Made by a program: the position numbers and the translations under genes | In this document: piece by piece, positions 21,116 through 30,781 of the stretch | Layout of the letters: each line of letters begins with the position of its first letter | Numbering within the stretch: position 1 is the first letter of the stretch | The notes under the pieces: model-generated | Database searches by the model: none | Told to the model about the DNA's origin: nothing | The model's input: only the letters and a program-made list of their open reading frames with translations | Assembly (NCBI GenBank): GCA_965205965.1 | Contig: CBDBHT010000007.1 | Coordinates: 62,001 to 126,000, forward strand | Direction of reading: 5' to 3' | DNA: 64,000 bases | Source of the DNA: Bin55 sp965205965 | GTDB taxonomy: Bacteria > Pseudomonadota > Gammaproteobacteria > Pseudomonadales > Azotimanducaceae

Positions 21116-22795
21116 CAGCAATTCCCCGTATAGTTTCATTTTGGGCTTGATGTCGGTCTTTTCATGTTTCGGTACGGGGAACCGACGTTTTCAGACGGTT
21201 TGCATGGCATGTCGTCGTGCGTTGGAACGGGTTCCGGGCATCGATATGCAGGTCTCTTGACCGTCAGGGCGGCATGGGGCCTCGGGACGACGTCCCGATC
21301 CCTTCTTCATCGAGCAGCTGGAGAGGCGGTCGGCCGTCAGGACGTATCGTAGGCGAGGTACGCGGTGTAGATCCCGAGGGCGTGGCCGTACAGTTCCTGC
21401 CAGTTGCGGAAGGCTACCGCACAGAAACTGCTGCGCAGACGTTCCCACGTTGCGGTTCGGGTATAGCACTTGGCGAAGATTTGCTTCATGACGGGGCAGG
21501 CCATTTCCAGCAGCTGGTCGATCAGGAACGCCAGCAGCATCAGCGCAGCGAAAGTATCCGACAGGTGCTGGGTTCCGTGTCCGAAGTTGTGTTCCAGGTA
21601 CTGGACGTTCTTCAGCGTGTTGAAGGTCTCGTTCTCGATCTTCCAGCGACTGCGAGCCGCGCGAGCCAGTTCGCTGGCGTTATGCGGATTGAGCGGCAGA
21701 TCGGTGACCCAGGTGAACGCCCGCCGCGCATCCTCGCCGGAGCCACGCCGCTCCGAACTCTGCAGCACCTGGACCTTCAGGTCGGGGTTCGCAGCATTCA
21801 GTTCCACCTCCGGCACCACGCGCAGCTGGCGATCCCGCTCCTGCCCTTCGGGCGAGGGATCTGCAAACCAGGGCGCATCGGAACGATCCAGCTGAGCCTG
21901 CAGATGCGGATGGTCGCCCGCCCGAGCCACCATCAGAAAGCGCAGTCCATGCTCCTGCAGCAGCCGGATCTGGGGACCCTGCGAGAACAGCCCATCGGCA
22001 ATCACGATCAGCTTCATGCGCCGATAAAGCGAAGCCAGGACCGGAACTAGCCGGGCCCAGGCACCCCGCTCGCAGTCGTTCTTCGTCGAGCCATCCCCGT
22101 TGCAAACCGCTTCTATCGCCATCGGCAGCACCTGCCGCTGATCCGGATGCACCATCACCGCACACAACTGCTGATGGGAGTACGTGGTCGAACCGTTGCG
22201 GTGCCGGGCCCGCAGACAGCACGGACCGTGAACCCGCTGGGAGGAAAAGGTGCCGGTACCATCCACGGCTACCAGATAATGACCGCGCCACGCCGACATC
22301 CGCTGCAGTACCTTGCCGCGCTGGGCGCGTTGCAGAACCTGCTGAAACGCCCGCCGATACCGCACCGGCGAGATCGGATCCAGGCGACGGCGCAGGGTCG
22401 TGTCGCAGGGAACCTGCGCCAGACCGTACAGACGATGCAGATTCATCTCCACCACCGAGTGCCGGTGCCTCGTTAAATCAAACTGCAGCAGCGAAGCGTG
22501 CTTCTCCAGAAACACCGCCAGACCCGACATCAGACAGTCGCCGGTGGAAAACTTCCGCCCGCAAACCTTCTCAACGACCCCCTCAAATACTTCACGAACC
22601 ACCCGCAGCAATCCGGGCTTGCTCACATCCTTGCGCAACTTCAATGCACCCATCCTTGGATACCTCGTTTGTCTGGTAACTCTATATTAACCTATCATCC
22701 ACCCTCAAACGATAAGCCTACGCTCTTATTATTGCGAAAGCCAATGCGCAAAGTCCATACCTATAGCGGGGTTGGGGCTATACGGGGAATTGCTG
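21116..22795 (-). mobile_element. Complete family C insertion sequence
   Basis: 1680 bp with 18-bp perfect terminal inverted repeats CAGCAATTCCCCGTATAG, flanked by a perfect 9-bp target duplication GCATCCCAT (21107-21115 and 22796-22804). It carries one intact transposase gene and is the best candidate for a still-active IS in this window. Confidence 0.92.
21337..22653 (-). CDS. DDE transposase of family C
   Basis: 438 residues, uninterrupted, starting MGALKLRKDV. The N-terminal domain has CLMSGLAVFLEKHASLLQFD and VPCDTTLRRRLDPISP. Catalytic blocks: first Asp in YLVAVDGTGTFSSQ, second Asp in LIVIADGLFSQGPQIRLL, Glu in RSRWKIENETFNTLKN. The C-terminus is helical (LMLLAFLIDQLLE). It is an IS4-like RNase-H-fold transposase; I cannot place it in a named ISfinder family with certainty. 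It catalyses cut-and-paste movement of the element bounded by CAGCAATTCC repeats. Related but broken copies: 3478-4146, 23195-23989, 36761-37297 and 53315-53721. Confidence 0.85.
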   Translation of the reverse strand: MGALKLRKDVSKPGLLRVVREVFEGVVEKVCGRKFSTGDCLMSGLAVFLEKHASLLQFDLTRHRHSVVEMNLHRLYGLAQVPCDTTLRRRLDPISPVRYRRAFQQVLQRAQRGKVLQRMSAWRGHYLVAVDGTGTFSSQRVHGPCCLRARHRNGSTTYSHQQLCAVMVHPDQRQVLPMAIEAVCNGDGSTKNDCERGAWARLVPVLASLYRRMKLIVIADGLFSQGPQIRLLQEHGLRFLMVARAGDHPHLQAQLDRSDAPWFADPSPEGQERDRQLRVVPEVELNAANPDLKVQVLQSSERRGSGEDARRAFTWVTDLPLNPHNASELARAARSRWKIENETFNTLKNVQYLEHNFGHGTQHLSDTFAALMLLAFLIDQLLEMACPVMKQIFAKCYTRTATWERLRSSFCAVAFRNWQELYGHALGIYTAYLAYDTS

Positions 22796-23103
22796 GCATC
22801 CCATACAGGGGTGAAGGGCACTTCCTTAAACGAATGACAATGATCACTAAACGAATGCCATTGCCCCGCAATCCGGGTGCTGACCCGGGAAGAAATCGAG
22901 ACCCTGAACCTGCTCCTCGAAGACCTCGGATCCCACGCCCGGAAACATCAAACTCCGGATCCCGAACGCCAAACCATTCGCCAAACCGTGATCAATATTG
23001 GAAGACTCGCTGGGTTCCAGCCTTCCAAAAGATACCCCCTGCCCGGAAACATCAAACTCTGGCAGGGATACGTCCTGCTCAAACCCGCCGTGCGGATCTA
23101 CCT

Positions 23104-24141
23104 CAAGGTCCCGGTGGGTGTGGTTGAGCGGCACATCCGATACTAGCCGCAGCTGCCGATCGCATGCTTGGCCCGCCTCGCTATCGTCCGCGAACTACTC
23201 GCCCGCGGCACCCGCACCGATCCCGTCGAACAGGTACGCATGCGAGCCCGGCTGGACCGCGATCAAATAGCGCATATCCAACTTCCGACACTGCTGCAGA
23301 TACGTCCCGGTCGCCGCCAGCGCATCCTGCAACACCACCATCTTCAGGTGCGGATGTGCACGCCGTATCGCCGCCCGCTGTTCGCAGTCGTTCTTGGTCG
23401 CACCATCAGGCTTCAGAACCGGTTCCGGTGCCAGCGGAACGACGACCGATTGCGACGGATGCACCAACACGGCTGCTAACAACTGGTGGTAGTACGTCAT
23501 GCGACCATCGCGGTGCCGCTTCACGCAACAGGTATCGCAATGCACCCGCTCCGAGGCAAACTGCCCGGTGCCGTCCACGGCCAGCAGATAATGCCCACCC
23601 AACGCCCGGAAACCCGTAAGGGCCTTGTGCCGCCGAGCCACTTCGAAGGCCCGACCGAACACCCGCTGCAACGCCAACGGCGAAACCCGGTCCAGCCGCC
23701 GACGCAGACTGCTGTCCGACAGAACCGTAGCCACCCCATACCAACGTGCCAGATTATGCTGCAACACCGGATCCGCCGCTGCCCCGTGCTGCCGCTCATC
23801 GAACTGCAGCATCGACGGATACTTAAACGCAAACAGTGCCAGACCGTACATCAGGTTGTCCGCCAGCGCGTGACGGCAGCTCCGCCCCGGCTCCTTGATC
23901 CGCTCAAAATGTGCGCGCACCACGGCCAACAGCCCCGGCGCACTTAGGTGCTTGCGCATCTTGCGCAAGTCGCTCGCTCTCGCTTCCATGCCTGCACTCC
24001 ATCATGCCAATGACCAATATGGTAGCACCACCAGTACCGCACCGAACACCGAAATCAACCTAAAAGTCCGCGAAAACTTTCGCATTCCAAGTCCCAAAAC
24101 CCCTGCTATGACGGGATCTTTTCATTCACGGGGAATTGCTG
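23104..24141 (-). mobile_element. Truncated family E element
   Basis: The right end at 24141 is the terminal repeat CAGCAATTCCCCGTGAATG (minus strand), sharing its first 14 bases with family C. The left half, with the end of the transposase gene and the other terminus, is absent where it meets family D sequence at 23103. Confidence 0.7.
23195..23989 (-). pseudogene. 3'-truncated DDE transposase (family E)
   Basis: 264 codons starting MEARASDLRKMRK. They are co-linear with the N-terminal 60 percent of the family C transposase: LMYGLALFAFKYPSMLQFDE, LSDSSLRRRLDRVSP, first Asp in YLLAVDGTGQFASE, and KPDGATKNDCEQRA. The frame ends shortly after MRYLIAVQPGSHAYLFDG, before the catalytic Glu block, and the downstream part is gone. 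Confidence 0.75.
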
Positions 24142-24180
24142 GTTCCAAGTACCGATATTGCCTCCATTAATCGCGCCACC

Positions 24181-24234
24181 CAATCCGGAAAGTCCAGACT
24201 AATAGCAGAGTTTGGGCTATACGGGGAATTGCTG
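24181..24234 (+). repeat. Solo terminal repeat of a family C element
   Basis: About 54 bp ending CTATACGGGGAATTGCTG, matching the right end of the intact family C element, with no transposase attached. Confidence 0.6.
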
Positions 24235-24714
24235 CAGCTTGGGCTGCCCCGGCTAAAAAGACTGGAAAGTTAAGGGGCAGTGATGTAAAATTAGCAATAA
24301 GCGAATAGTCTCTTGCTGAGCTAATACGGTGCGTGTACAGTCGGCGCGTGCAATACAAGCGACATGGGGCACGAGCTGCATAGTAACCACTACACTGTCT
24401 TGCGATTATAGAAAATTGGTTGCCTGCACGAAAGCCCTCAAGCGTTGGAATTGAACGGCACAATACCTCCTATTTATCGGCGATGTTGTCATAGAACTCG
24501 ACAGCACGCACATAAGAAGTATCTTTAGATTGCTTGTAAGTGCAAGAGGTTAGGATACGATTGAATGTAACAATAGATAAGTGGTAAGGGATGTATTGAA
24601 ACGAGTTCTCAACAGGTTGCTAGCGACGGTAGATATGTTTCACGTGAAACATAAGAGAATGAGAACGGCACATAATTGATGCGAGTACAACATTTAGATT
24701 AGGTTTGGAATTTT
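24235..24714. other. Intergenic region upstream of gyrB
   Basis: About 480 bp. It holds the parS-like site (24636-24651) and presumably the gyrB promoter. The usual upstream neighbours dnaN and recF are not present. No other gene is recognised. Confidence 0.6.
24636..24651. promoter_or_regulatory. parS-like ParB-binding site
   Basis: The perfect 16-bp palindrome TGTTTCACGTGAAACA is the widely conserved chromosomal parS consensus. It lies 63 bp upstream of gyrB, consistent with an origin-proximal position. ParB loading here would organise chromosome segregation (established family knowledge; occupancy is inferred). Confidence 0.85.
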
Positions 24715-27150
24715 ATGCCTATGGTGAAAAACAGACTGGGTTCTGACGCATATACGTCTGACAATATTAAGGTATTAAAGGGGTTGGAGGCGGTTCGCAA
24801 ACGACCGGGAATGTTCATTGGCGATACCGAAGACGGTACTGGACTGCACCACATGGTGCAGGAGCTTGTCGATAATTCTATTGATGAGGCATTGGAAGGT
24901 TACTGCGATGAAATTGAGGTGGCACTTCATCCCGGGCACGCAGTTACCGTTAGTGATAACGGACGTGGAATTCCCGTGGATGAACATGAAGAGGGCGTTT
25001 CTGCAGCGGAAGTAATAATGACCACTTTGCACGCAGGTGGTAAATTTGACGATGACAGCTACAAAGTTTCGGGTGGATTGCATGGTGTAGGATTGTCCGT
25101 TGTGAACGCACTCTCCGAGTTTTTCAGACTGGAAATTAGACGGGATGGCAAGGTCTACGAACAGACGTATCGCAATGGAGTACCACAAAAACCATTGGAA
25201 ATTGTGGGAGATACTACACGACGGGGTACAAGCTGTTACTTCGAGCCGTCGGTGGAGACATTTGGTAGCATTGAATTGCGCTATGAGACTTTAGCTACTA
25301 AACTTCGAGAGCTCGCGTTTCTGAATTCTGGCATCTGTATCCGATTGAAAGAAGAGCAGACGGGACGTGAGGATTCGTTTTCGTACGATGGAGGATTGAA
25401 GGAGTTCGTTAGCTATTTGAATACCGGTAAGAATACGCTTCATGACGTGATCCACTTTGCGGAAGCTGATGAAGACGGGCTCGGTGTAGAAGTGGCGATG
25501 CAATGGAACAGTGGATTCCAAGAGCATGTTCTTCCGTACTGCAACAATATTTATCAGTCTGATGGGGGAACGCATCTATCGGGGTTTCGTTCCGCGCTAA
25601 CGAAGACGCTAAACAACTACATTGATCGGGAGAATCTAGCTAAGAAAGCGCAGATTCAAACCACTGGCGAGGACGCACGAGAAGGGCTTACTGCTATAGT
25701 TGCAGTGAAACTTCGAGATCCTAAATTTTCATCCCAAACTAAAGATAAACTCGTATCGAGCGAAGCTAAGGGTGCAGTTGAGCAAAAAGTTGGAAGTAAC
25801 ATTGTCGCGTACCTTGAAGAGAATCCGGCGGATGCGCGGGCAATTGCAATGCGCATGATTGAAGCTGCACGTGCTAGAGAAGCTGCGCGTAAAGCCCGTG
25901 ATCTCACGCGGAGAAAAAATGCTTTGGATATAGGTGGGCTACCGGGTAAACTTGCCGACTGTCAAGAAAAAGATCCTGCTTTTTCAGAACTTTACCTTGT
26001 TGAAGGGGACTCAGCAGGTGGATCGGCTAAGCAAGGCAGAGACCGTCGTACACAAGCGGTTTTGCCACTTCGTGGCAAAATTTTGAATGTCGAAAAAGCG
26101 CGCATTGATAAAATGTTATCGTCTCGGGAAGTTACAACGCTTATAACGGCACTGGGGTGCGGACTTGGAGTAGAAAGTGGTGGAAGCCAGTTCAATGCCC
26201 ATGCACTTCGATACCATCGAATTATTATCATGACTGACGCCGACATAGACGGCTCTCATATTCGGACGCTGTTGTTGACGTTTTTCTACCGGCACATGGT
26301 TGAGTTAATTGAACTCGGATACATTTACATAGCACAGCCTCCGCTGTACAGGGTAAAGAAGGGTCGTCGTGAGCAATATATGAAAGATGATGCAGAACTT
26401 GAAGACTTCTTCCTTCAATCTGCGTTAGATGGCGCAGAGGTTTACATTAATGCGAACGCGCCGGCAATGCCATCGGAAGTGGTTGAACAACTTGCTAGAG
26501 ACTGTCGTGATACGACACAACGATTGGAGGCACTAGGTAGAGTGTATCCAGTTGATATAACAAAATCTTTAATGGAAGTCCCAGCACTGAGCATTGGAAT
26601 GATGAGTGATGAGGACTTAATGCGTGAGTGGATACAGCAGCTTGCTGTAGTGCTCAATGATCACGAAAGCAGTTATGATGTGGAGTTGCATTATGACCGC
26701 GAGCACAGCATCTATTTGCCGAGAATAATTTGTACTAGGCGACATTTTCAGGAGACTACGGTTCTTGACAAAGCTTTTCTAGATTCAGGTAATTACCGAA
26801 GAATTCAAGCAACGGCTAGTCGCATAGCTAATCTCTTTGAGATAGGGGGATATGTAAAGCGCGGCGATCGAACCTACGAACCTAATGGGTTTCCTGATGC
26901 TCTGAATTGGTTGCTAGCAGAAGCTAGACGTGGTGTAGATTTGCAACGATATAAAGGGCTAGGAGAAATGAACCCGGAACAGCTATGGGAGACCACGATG
27001 GACCCGTCCGTTCGACGTATGCTGAAAGTAACCGTGGAGAACGCTAGTGCTGCTGACACACTATTTTCAACTCTTATGGGGGATGACGTCATACCGCGCC
27101 GAGCATTTATTGAGGAACATGCCTTGTCCGTTGCCAACCTCGACATCTAG
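24715..27150 (+). CDS. gyrB: DNA gyrase subunit B
   Basis: 811 residues, full length. GyrB is the ATPase subunit of the type II topoisomerase that introduces negative supercoils with GyrA. GHKL ATPase motifs: ELVDNSIDEAL, DNGRGIPV, LHAGGKFDDDSYKVSGGLHG and GVGLSVVNALS. The transducer domain spans about residues 220-390. The TOPRIM domain has EGDSAGGSA (about residue 430), PLRGKILNVEKA and the metal-binding DADIDGSH (about residue 507). The C-terminal RYKGLGEMNPEQLWETTMDP is typical. The ATG at 24715 was chosen; a second in-frame ATG follows two codons later. It is convergent with plsC, with only 32 bp between them. Codon use is moderate-GC, unlike the ISs upstream. Confidence 0.98.
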   Translation: MPMVKNRLGSDAYTSDNIKVLKGLEAVRKRPGMFIGDTEDGTGLHHMVQELVDNSIDEALEGYCDEIEVALHPGHAVTVSDNGRGIPVDEHEEGVSAAEVIMTTLHAGGKFDDDSYKVSGGLHGVGLSVVNALSEFFRLEIRRDGKVYEQTYRNGVPQKPLEIVGDTTRRGTSCYFEPSVETFGSIELRYETLATKLRELAFLNSGICIRLKEEQTGREDSFSYDGGLKEFVSYLNTGKNTLHDVIHFAEADEDGLGVEVAMQWNSGFQEHVLPYCNNIYQSDGGTHLSGFRSALTKTLNNYIDRENLAKKAQIQTTGEDAREGLTAIVAVKLRDPKFSSQTKDKLVSSEAKGAVEQKVGSNIVAYLEENPADARAIAMRMIEAARAREAARKARDLTRRKNALDIGGLPGKLADCQEKDPAFSELYLVEGDSAGGSAKQGRDRRTQAVLPLRGKILNVEKARIDKMLSSREVTTLITALGCGLGVESGGSQFNAHALRYHRIIIMTDADIDGSHIRTLLLTFFYRHMVELIELGYIYIAQPPLYRVKKGRREQYMKDDAELEDFFLQSALDGAEVYINANAPAMPSEVVEQLARDCRDTTQRLEALGRVYPVDITKSLMEVPALSIGMMSDEDLMREWIQQLAVVLNDHESSYDVELHYDREHSIYLPRIICTRRHFQETTVLDKAFLDSGNYRRIQATASRIANLFEIGGYVKRGDRTYEPNGFPDALNWLLAEARRGVDLQRYKGLGEMNPEQLWETTMDPSVRRMLKVTVENASAADTLFSTLMGDDVIPRRAFIEEHALSVANLDI

Positions 27151-27182
27151 ACGGCTTAAATTTTTGAGTAGAAATTAGACGC

Positions 27183-27926
27183 TCAACCAAGGATTTCCTG
27201 TTTTTTCAAGCATGGGTCTATCTCCTGCATATTTTCAAGTAGCCAATTTTCAGAGAGAGACAAAATCTCTTTCGCGGACTTGCCCTTTGTATCGATTCGT
27301 GGGGAGATGCGTACGTTGATCACACCAGAATGCTTAATAAACTTATTTACGGGCCAATATCGCCCTGCGTTATGTGCGATAATGAAAACTGGCATTTCCG
27401 TCACGGCTGCAAGCATGGCACCACCTGGTTGAAACTTAGAAGTTCCGCCTGACGCAATCCTTGTTCCTTCGGGAAAGAGTGATACCCATACACCTTGGTT
27501 AAGCCGAACGCGACCGTCTTCAATCAGTTTTCGTAGTGCCGAGTGAGGCTGTGCTCGGTTAATGGCTATCGGCTGCGTTATGGAGAATGCCCATCCAAAG
27601 CACGGGATCCAGAGCAAACTTTTCTTGATTACAGTTGTTTGTGGTGTTACAAGCGTTTGAATGAATAACGCATCCCAAGTGCTTTGATGCTTGACGAAAA
27701 GGATGCCGGGGCCGGTTTCAAGGTTTTCCTTACCGGTAATTTTGCATCGAATATTGCAAGTAATGCGGAGCCACCATAGTACAAACCTGGTCCAAATGCC
27801 AATCACGTATGCAAACCTCGCACGATATGGCAGCAGAAGACCAGTAAGAGTTGCAAACAGCCCCCATATTATGATCGAGCTAATATAGCCCATATAGAAA
27901 AGCAAAGCTCGAATGGCTAAAACCAT
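27183..27926 (-). CDS. plsC: 1-acyl-sn-glycerol-3-phosphate acyltransferase
   Basis: 247 residues from ATG at 27926 (MVLAIRALLF), chosen because the longer open frame overlaps trkH without similarity. PlsC acylates lysophosphatidic acid to phosphatidic acid at the inner membrane face in phospholipid synthesis. Visible motifs: HX4D in VKHQSTWDALF, the acyl-acceptor motif FPEGTR, and N-terminal hydrophobic segments anchoring it to the membrane. It lies 17 bp downstream of trkH, as the last gene of the def-fmt-rsmB-trkA-trkH-plsC run. Confidence 0.9.
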   Translation of the reverse strand: MVLAIRALLFYMGYISSIIIWGLFATLTGLLLPYRARFAYVIGIWTRFVLWWLRITCNIRCKITGKENLETGPGILFVKHQSTWDALFIQTLVTPQTTVIKKSLLWIPCFGWAFSITQPIAINRAQPHSALRKLIEDGRVRLNQGVWVSLFPEGTRIASGGTSKFQPGGAMLAAVTEMPVFIIAHNAGRYWPVNKFIKHSGVINVRISPRIDTKGKSAKEILSLSENWLLENMQEIDPCLKKQEILG

Positions 27927-27943
27927 AATAGCGATGGCTCCTG

Positions 27944-29392
27944 TTAGCCGCGCCAATACCTGGGTGCCACTAGAACTAACAGCGTGAAAATTTCCAGTCG
28001 ACCAAGTAGCATCGCTAAAATCAGTGTCCATTTTGTTGCAGATGGTATCGATTGGTAATTTAGTGCGACTTCTCCAAGACCAGGGCCAAGATTGTTGAGG
28101 CATGCACCCACCGCAGAGACAGCCGTCAGAAAATCCATTCCGCTGGTCGCAAGGGTCGTGAGTACAAGTATTACTAAAATCGCGAAATAGACTGCAAAAA
28201 ACCCCCAAACGGCGTCAACGACGCGATCCGGAACGAGGCGACCATTAAGTTTAATATGGAATACGCCTCTTGGATGGATTAATCGTCTAATTTCCCGTAT
28301 TCCCTGCCTAAAAATGAGTAATATTCGATAGACTTTAATTCCGCCAGCAGTCGAGCCTGCACATCCGCCCACGAAGGCTGCAAATAAAAGCAATACGGGA
28401 ACAAATAGAGGCCACTTCGCGTAATCAGACGTGGTGAATCCGGTCGTTGTCGCAATGGAAACAGAGTGAAAGATACCCTCACGAAGAGAATTACCAGTTT
28501 CAGCCCCATATAAGAAGAGAAAAGATAGGACAACGACTGTTACGGCAAAAATAAACCTTATGTATAGACGCACTTCGTCGTCATTTTTATATAACTTCAA
28601 TTTCTTATCGTGAATAATCGCGACGTAATGCAGACCAAAATTGATGCCTGAGAGCAACATGAATACAACTGCAATGCTTTCAATGAAGATGCTGTCAAAG
28701 AAACCAATGCTCTGATCGTGGGTTGAAAATCCACCGATTGCGACCGTTGAAAACGCGTGACATATAGCATCAAACAGACTCATACCAGCAATCCAGTAGC
28801 AGACCGTACATATAGCAGTCATGCCTATGTAGATAGACCACAGGACCTTTGCAGTTTCCGCAATTCGAGGCTTGATCTTCCGGTCTTTCACGTTACCGGG
28901 TATTTCTGTACGGTAGAGTTGCATCCCGCCCACGCGCAACATGGGAAGGATGGCCACTGCAAGAACGATGATGCCCATGCCTCCCAGCCATTGAAGCTGT
29001 TGGCGATAGAACAGTATTGAGCGCGGAAGTTCGTCAATTCCAGTCAGCACGGTGGCACCGGTCGTTGTCAACCCAGAGAAGGATTCGAATGCTGAATCCG
29101 TAAAGGTTTCCGTCGCGCCGGATGCCAGCCAAAGAGGGATTGCACCGCACAACCCCAAAATAATGTAAAAAAGAACAGTAACAAGAAAGCCTTCGCGACT
29201 ATGTAGTTCGCTGCCCCGCTCGTACGCAATACAACAAATCAGCCCCACCGCCATAGTTATTCCGAATGCGGCACCGAATGTTGGGATCGTTGATTCGCCG
29301 TAGATTAAGGCTACAAAGATGGGCACAAGCAGCGTTAGGCTGAAAACCACGAGCAGAATACCTGTGATTCCAACAACTGCACGATAATGCAT
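27944..29392 (-). CDS. trkH: Trk potassium uptake protein TrkH
   Basis: 482 residues, polytopic inner-membrane K+ channel/transporter subunit that works with the cytosolic regulator TrkA. The four pore-loop/selectivity regions are recognisable: TTTGATVLTG, STVAIGGFST, TTTGFTTSDY and LNNLGPG. Typical MPM repeats surround each. The length matches the family. It shares its start with the last codon of trkA (1-bp contact at 29392), indicating translational coupling. Confidence 0.95.
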   Translation of the reverse strand: MHYRAVVGITGILLVVFSLTLLVPIFVALIYGESTIPTFGAAFGITMAVGLICCIAYERGSELHSREGFLVTVLFYIILGLCGAIPLWLASGATETFTDSAFESFSGLTTTGATVLTGIDELPRSILFYRQQLQWLGGMGIIVLAVAILPMLRVGGMQLYRTEIPGNVKDRKIKPRIAETAKVLWSIYIGMTAICTVCYWIAGMSLFDAICHAFSTVAIGGFSTHDQSIGFFDSIFIESIAVVFMLLSGINFGLHYVAIIHDKKLKLYKNDDEVRLYIRFIFAVTVVVLSFLFLYGAETGNSLREGIFHSVSIATTTGFTTSDYAKWPLFVPVLLLFAAFVGGCAGSTAGGIKVYRILLIFRQGIREIRRLIHPRGVFHIKLNGRLVPDRVVDAVWGFFAVYFAILVILVLTTLATSGMDFLTAVSAVGACLNNLGPGLGEVALNYQSIPSATKWTLILAMLLGRLEIFTLLVLVAPRYWRG

Positions 29393-30771
29393 CAGTAGTA
29401 GTTAAGTCCAACTTGAAACATTTTTTCAACGTCTACTAAATGCTTCTTATTTATAATAAGAACTATGACATGGTCCTGATCCTTAAGCTGTAAATCAGTA
29501 CGGGGCATCAATACGTTGGAGTTCCTAACAACGGCACAAATACTAGTCCCTTTGGGCAGGGAAAGCTCACCAAGTGATCTTCCAATAACTTTACTTTCAT
29601 GTTTCTCGCCGTGAAGTACTACTTCCAAAGCCTCGGCACCACCTCGGCGCAACGTATGAACTCTCCCAATGTCTCCGTGGCGTACGTACGTAAGAATTCG
29701 ACTCGTTGTTGCTAGCTGAGGCGAAATGGCAACGTCTATAGCACCCTGTGGTATGAGGTCAATGTAGGTTGGCTTGCCTATTAACGTGAGTACTTTCCGT
29801 ACTCCCAGCTGCTTGACTAAGAGCGATGACATGATATTGACTTCATCGTCATTGGTAATTGCACAAAAAGCGTCGGTATCCTCAATACGCTCGTCTATAA
29901 GTAAATCTTTATCCGTCGCATCTCCTCGTAGCACAGTTGCCTTTAATAATCGCGAGCTGGCCAACTCGGCTCGCCGAGGATCGGCCTCAAGTACCTTTAC
30001 TGAGCTGAATTCTTTTTCGACGGCGAGAGCGAGACTTTGTCCAATATGCCCGCAACCAGCAATTATGATTCGCTTGAAAGGCCGCTCGTCGTGCTGGAAC
30101 TCACGTCTGACGGCGTCTACTTTGTCCGCAGCAGCAATAAGGTATACTTCGTCGCCAGCTTCAACGGTCGTGCTACCGTCGGGTACAATTCCTTTGGATT
30201 CGTGGAAAATCGCGGCGATATGCGCGCGTTCGGCAAGATGGTCTCTAAGGTCCTGCACCATACGGCCAACGAAAGGTCCTTTATCATCAGCGCGAATGCC
30301 CACTAGCTGAACGAGGCCATCTGCAAAATCCAAAACCTGCAGTGCGCCAGGATGGTGTAGCAGTTGCATGAACTGTTGTGTGACCAGCTGTTCTGGATTG
30401 ATTAGCAAGTCGATAGGCATGCTTTCATCTTCAAATAGCGGTGGGTCCGTGTTCGTATAGGCCGTAGAGCGAAGTCGCGCAACTTTTCTGGGAGTGTGAA
30501 ACAGCGTCCATGCGACTTGGCAGGCGACAATGTTTACTTCATCGCTTCCAGTGACCGCTATCAGCATGTCCGCATCATCTACTTCTGCTTCTTCAAGCAC
30601 ATTGGGAAGAGAAGCGCGTCCGGTAACCGTACGTATATCGAGCCGCTCTTCCAACTCGGCTAATCGTTCACGGTTACTGTCGACGATCGTTATGTCGGCG
30701 GACGGTTCATTAACGAGATGCTCAGTGAGTGATCCACCGACGCGACCTGCACCTAAGATGACGACCTTCAT
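29392..30771 (-). CDS. trkA: Trk system potassium uptake regulator TrkA
   Basis: 459 residues, cytosolic NAD(H)-binding regulator of TrkH. It contains two RCK units. The first begins with the Rossmann motif GAGRVGGSLTEHL (residues 7-19). The second has GCGHIGQSLALAVE (about residue 238) and LEADPRRAE. RCK-C domains follow each. The length is as in E. coli TrkA. It lies 10 bp downstream of rsmB and is coupled to trkH. Confidence 0.95.
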   Translation of the reverse strand: MKVVILGAGRVGGSLTEHLVNEPSADITIVDSNRERLAELEERLDIRTVTGRASLPNVLEEAEVDDADMLIAVTGSDEVNIVACQVAWTLFHTPRKVARLRSTAYTNTDPPLFEDESMPIDLLINPEQLVTQQFMQLLHHPGALQVLDFADGLVQLVGIRADDKGPFVGRMVQDLRDHLAERAHIAAIFHESKGIVPDGSTTVEAGDEVYLIAAADKVDAVRREFQHDERPFKRIIIAGCGHIGQSLALAVEKEFSSVKVLEADPRRAELASSRLLKATVLRGDATDKDLLIDERIEDTDAFCAITNDDEVNIMSSLLVKQLGVRKVLTLIGKPTYIDLIPQGAIDVAISPQLATTSRILTYVRHGDIGRVHTLRRGGAEALEVVLHGEKHESKVIGRSLGELSLPKGTSICAVVRNSNVLMPRTDLQLKDQDHVIVLIINKKHLVDVEKMFQVGLNYY

Positions 30772-30781
30772 ACGATGATGG

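Larger units (their letters stand above)
20042..22863 (+). mobile_element. IS4-family deletion derivative (family A), copy 3, carrying a nested IS
   Basis: CAATGGCATTCG termini at 20042 and 22863, with a perfect 10-bp target duplication CCCCGCAATC (20032-20041 and 22864-22873). The size is 1.13 kb after subtracting the nested family C element and its duplicated 9 bp. Confidence 0.9.
17980..23103 (+). mobile_element. DUF4338-IS4 fusion element (family D), copy 2, with nested insertions
   Basis: The left terminal repeat TTGCAATTAGACACAC lies at 17980. The element is interrupted at 20041 by a family A element (20042-22863), which itself contains a family C element (21116-22795), and resumes at 22874. 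The right end is lost: similarity to copy 1 stops at about 23103, just before its terminus, where family E sequence begins. Confidence 0.85.
18031..23103 (+). pseudogene. DUF4338-IS4 fusion transposase, interrupted
   Basis: Same fusion as at 1187-3426, from ATG 18031. Relative to copy 1 it has +1 G near 18810 and -1 G near 18918, which together scramble about 36 residues between DUF4338 and the DDE domain but restore the frame. It retains the segment LTLAVTPTGRPLG that copy 1 has lost. A 1-bp insertion near 19768 then shifts the C-terminal part containing YRRRWVIEEYFKVLK. The gene is split after EPDRPAI by the nested insertion at 20042 and resumes at 22874 with RVLTREEIETLNLL. Confidence 0.8.

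Noticed and set aside
29774..30310. Plus-strand ORFs inside trkA
   Set aside because: Antisense to a well-conserved gene; no independent support.
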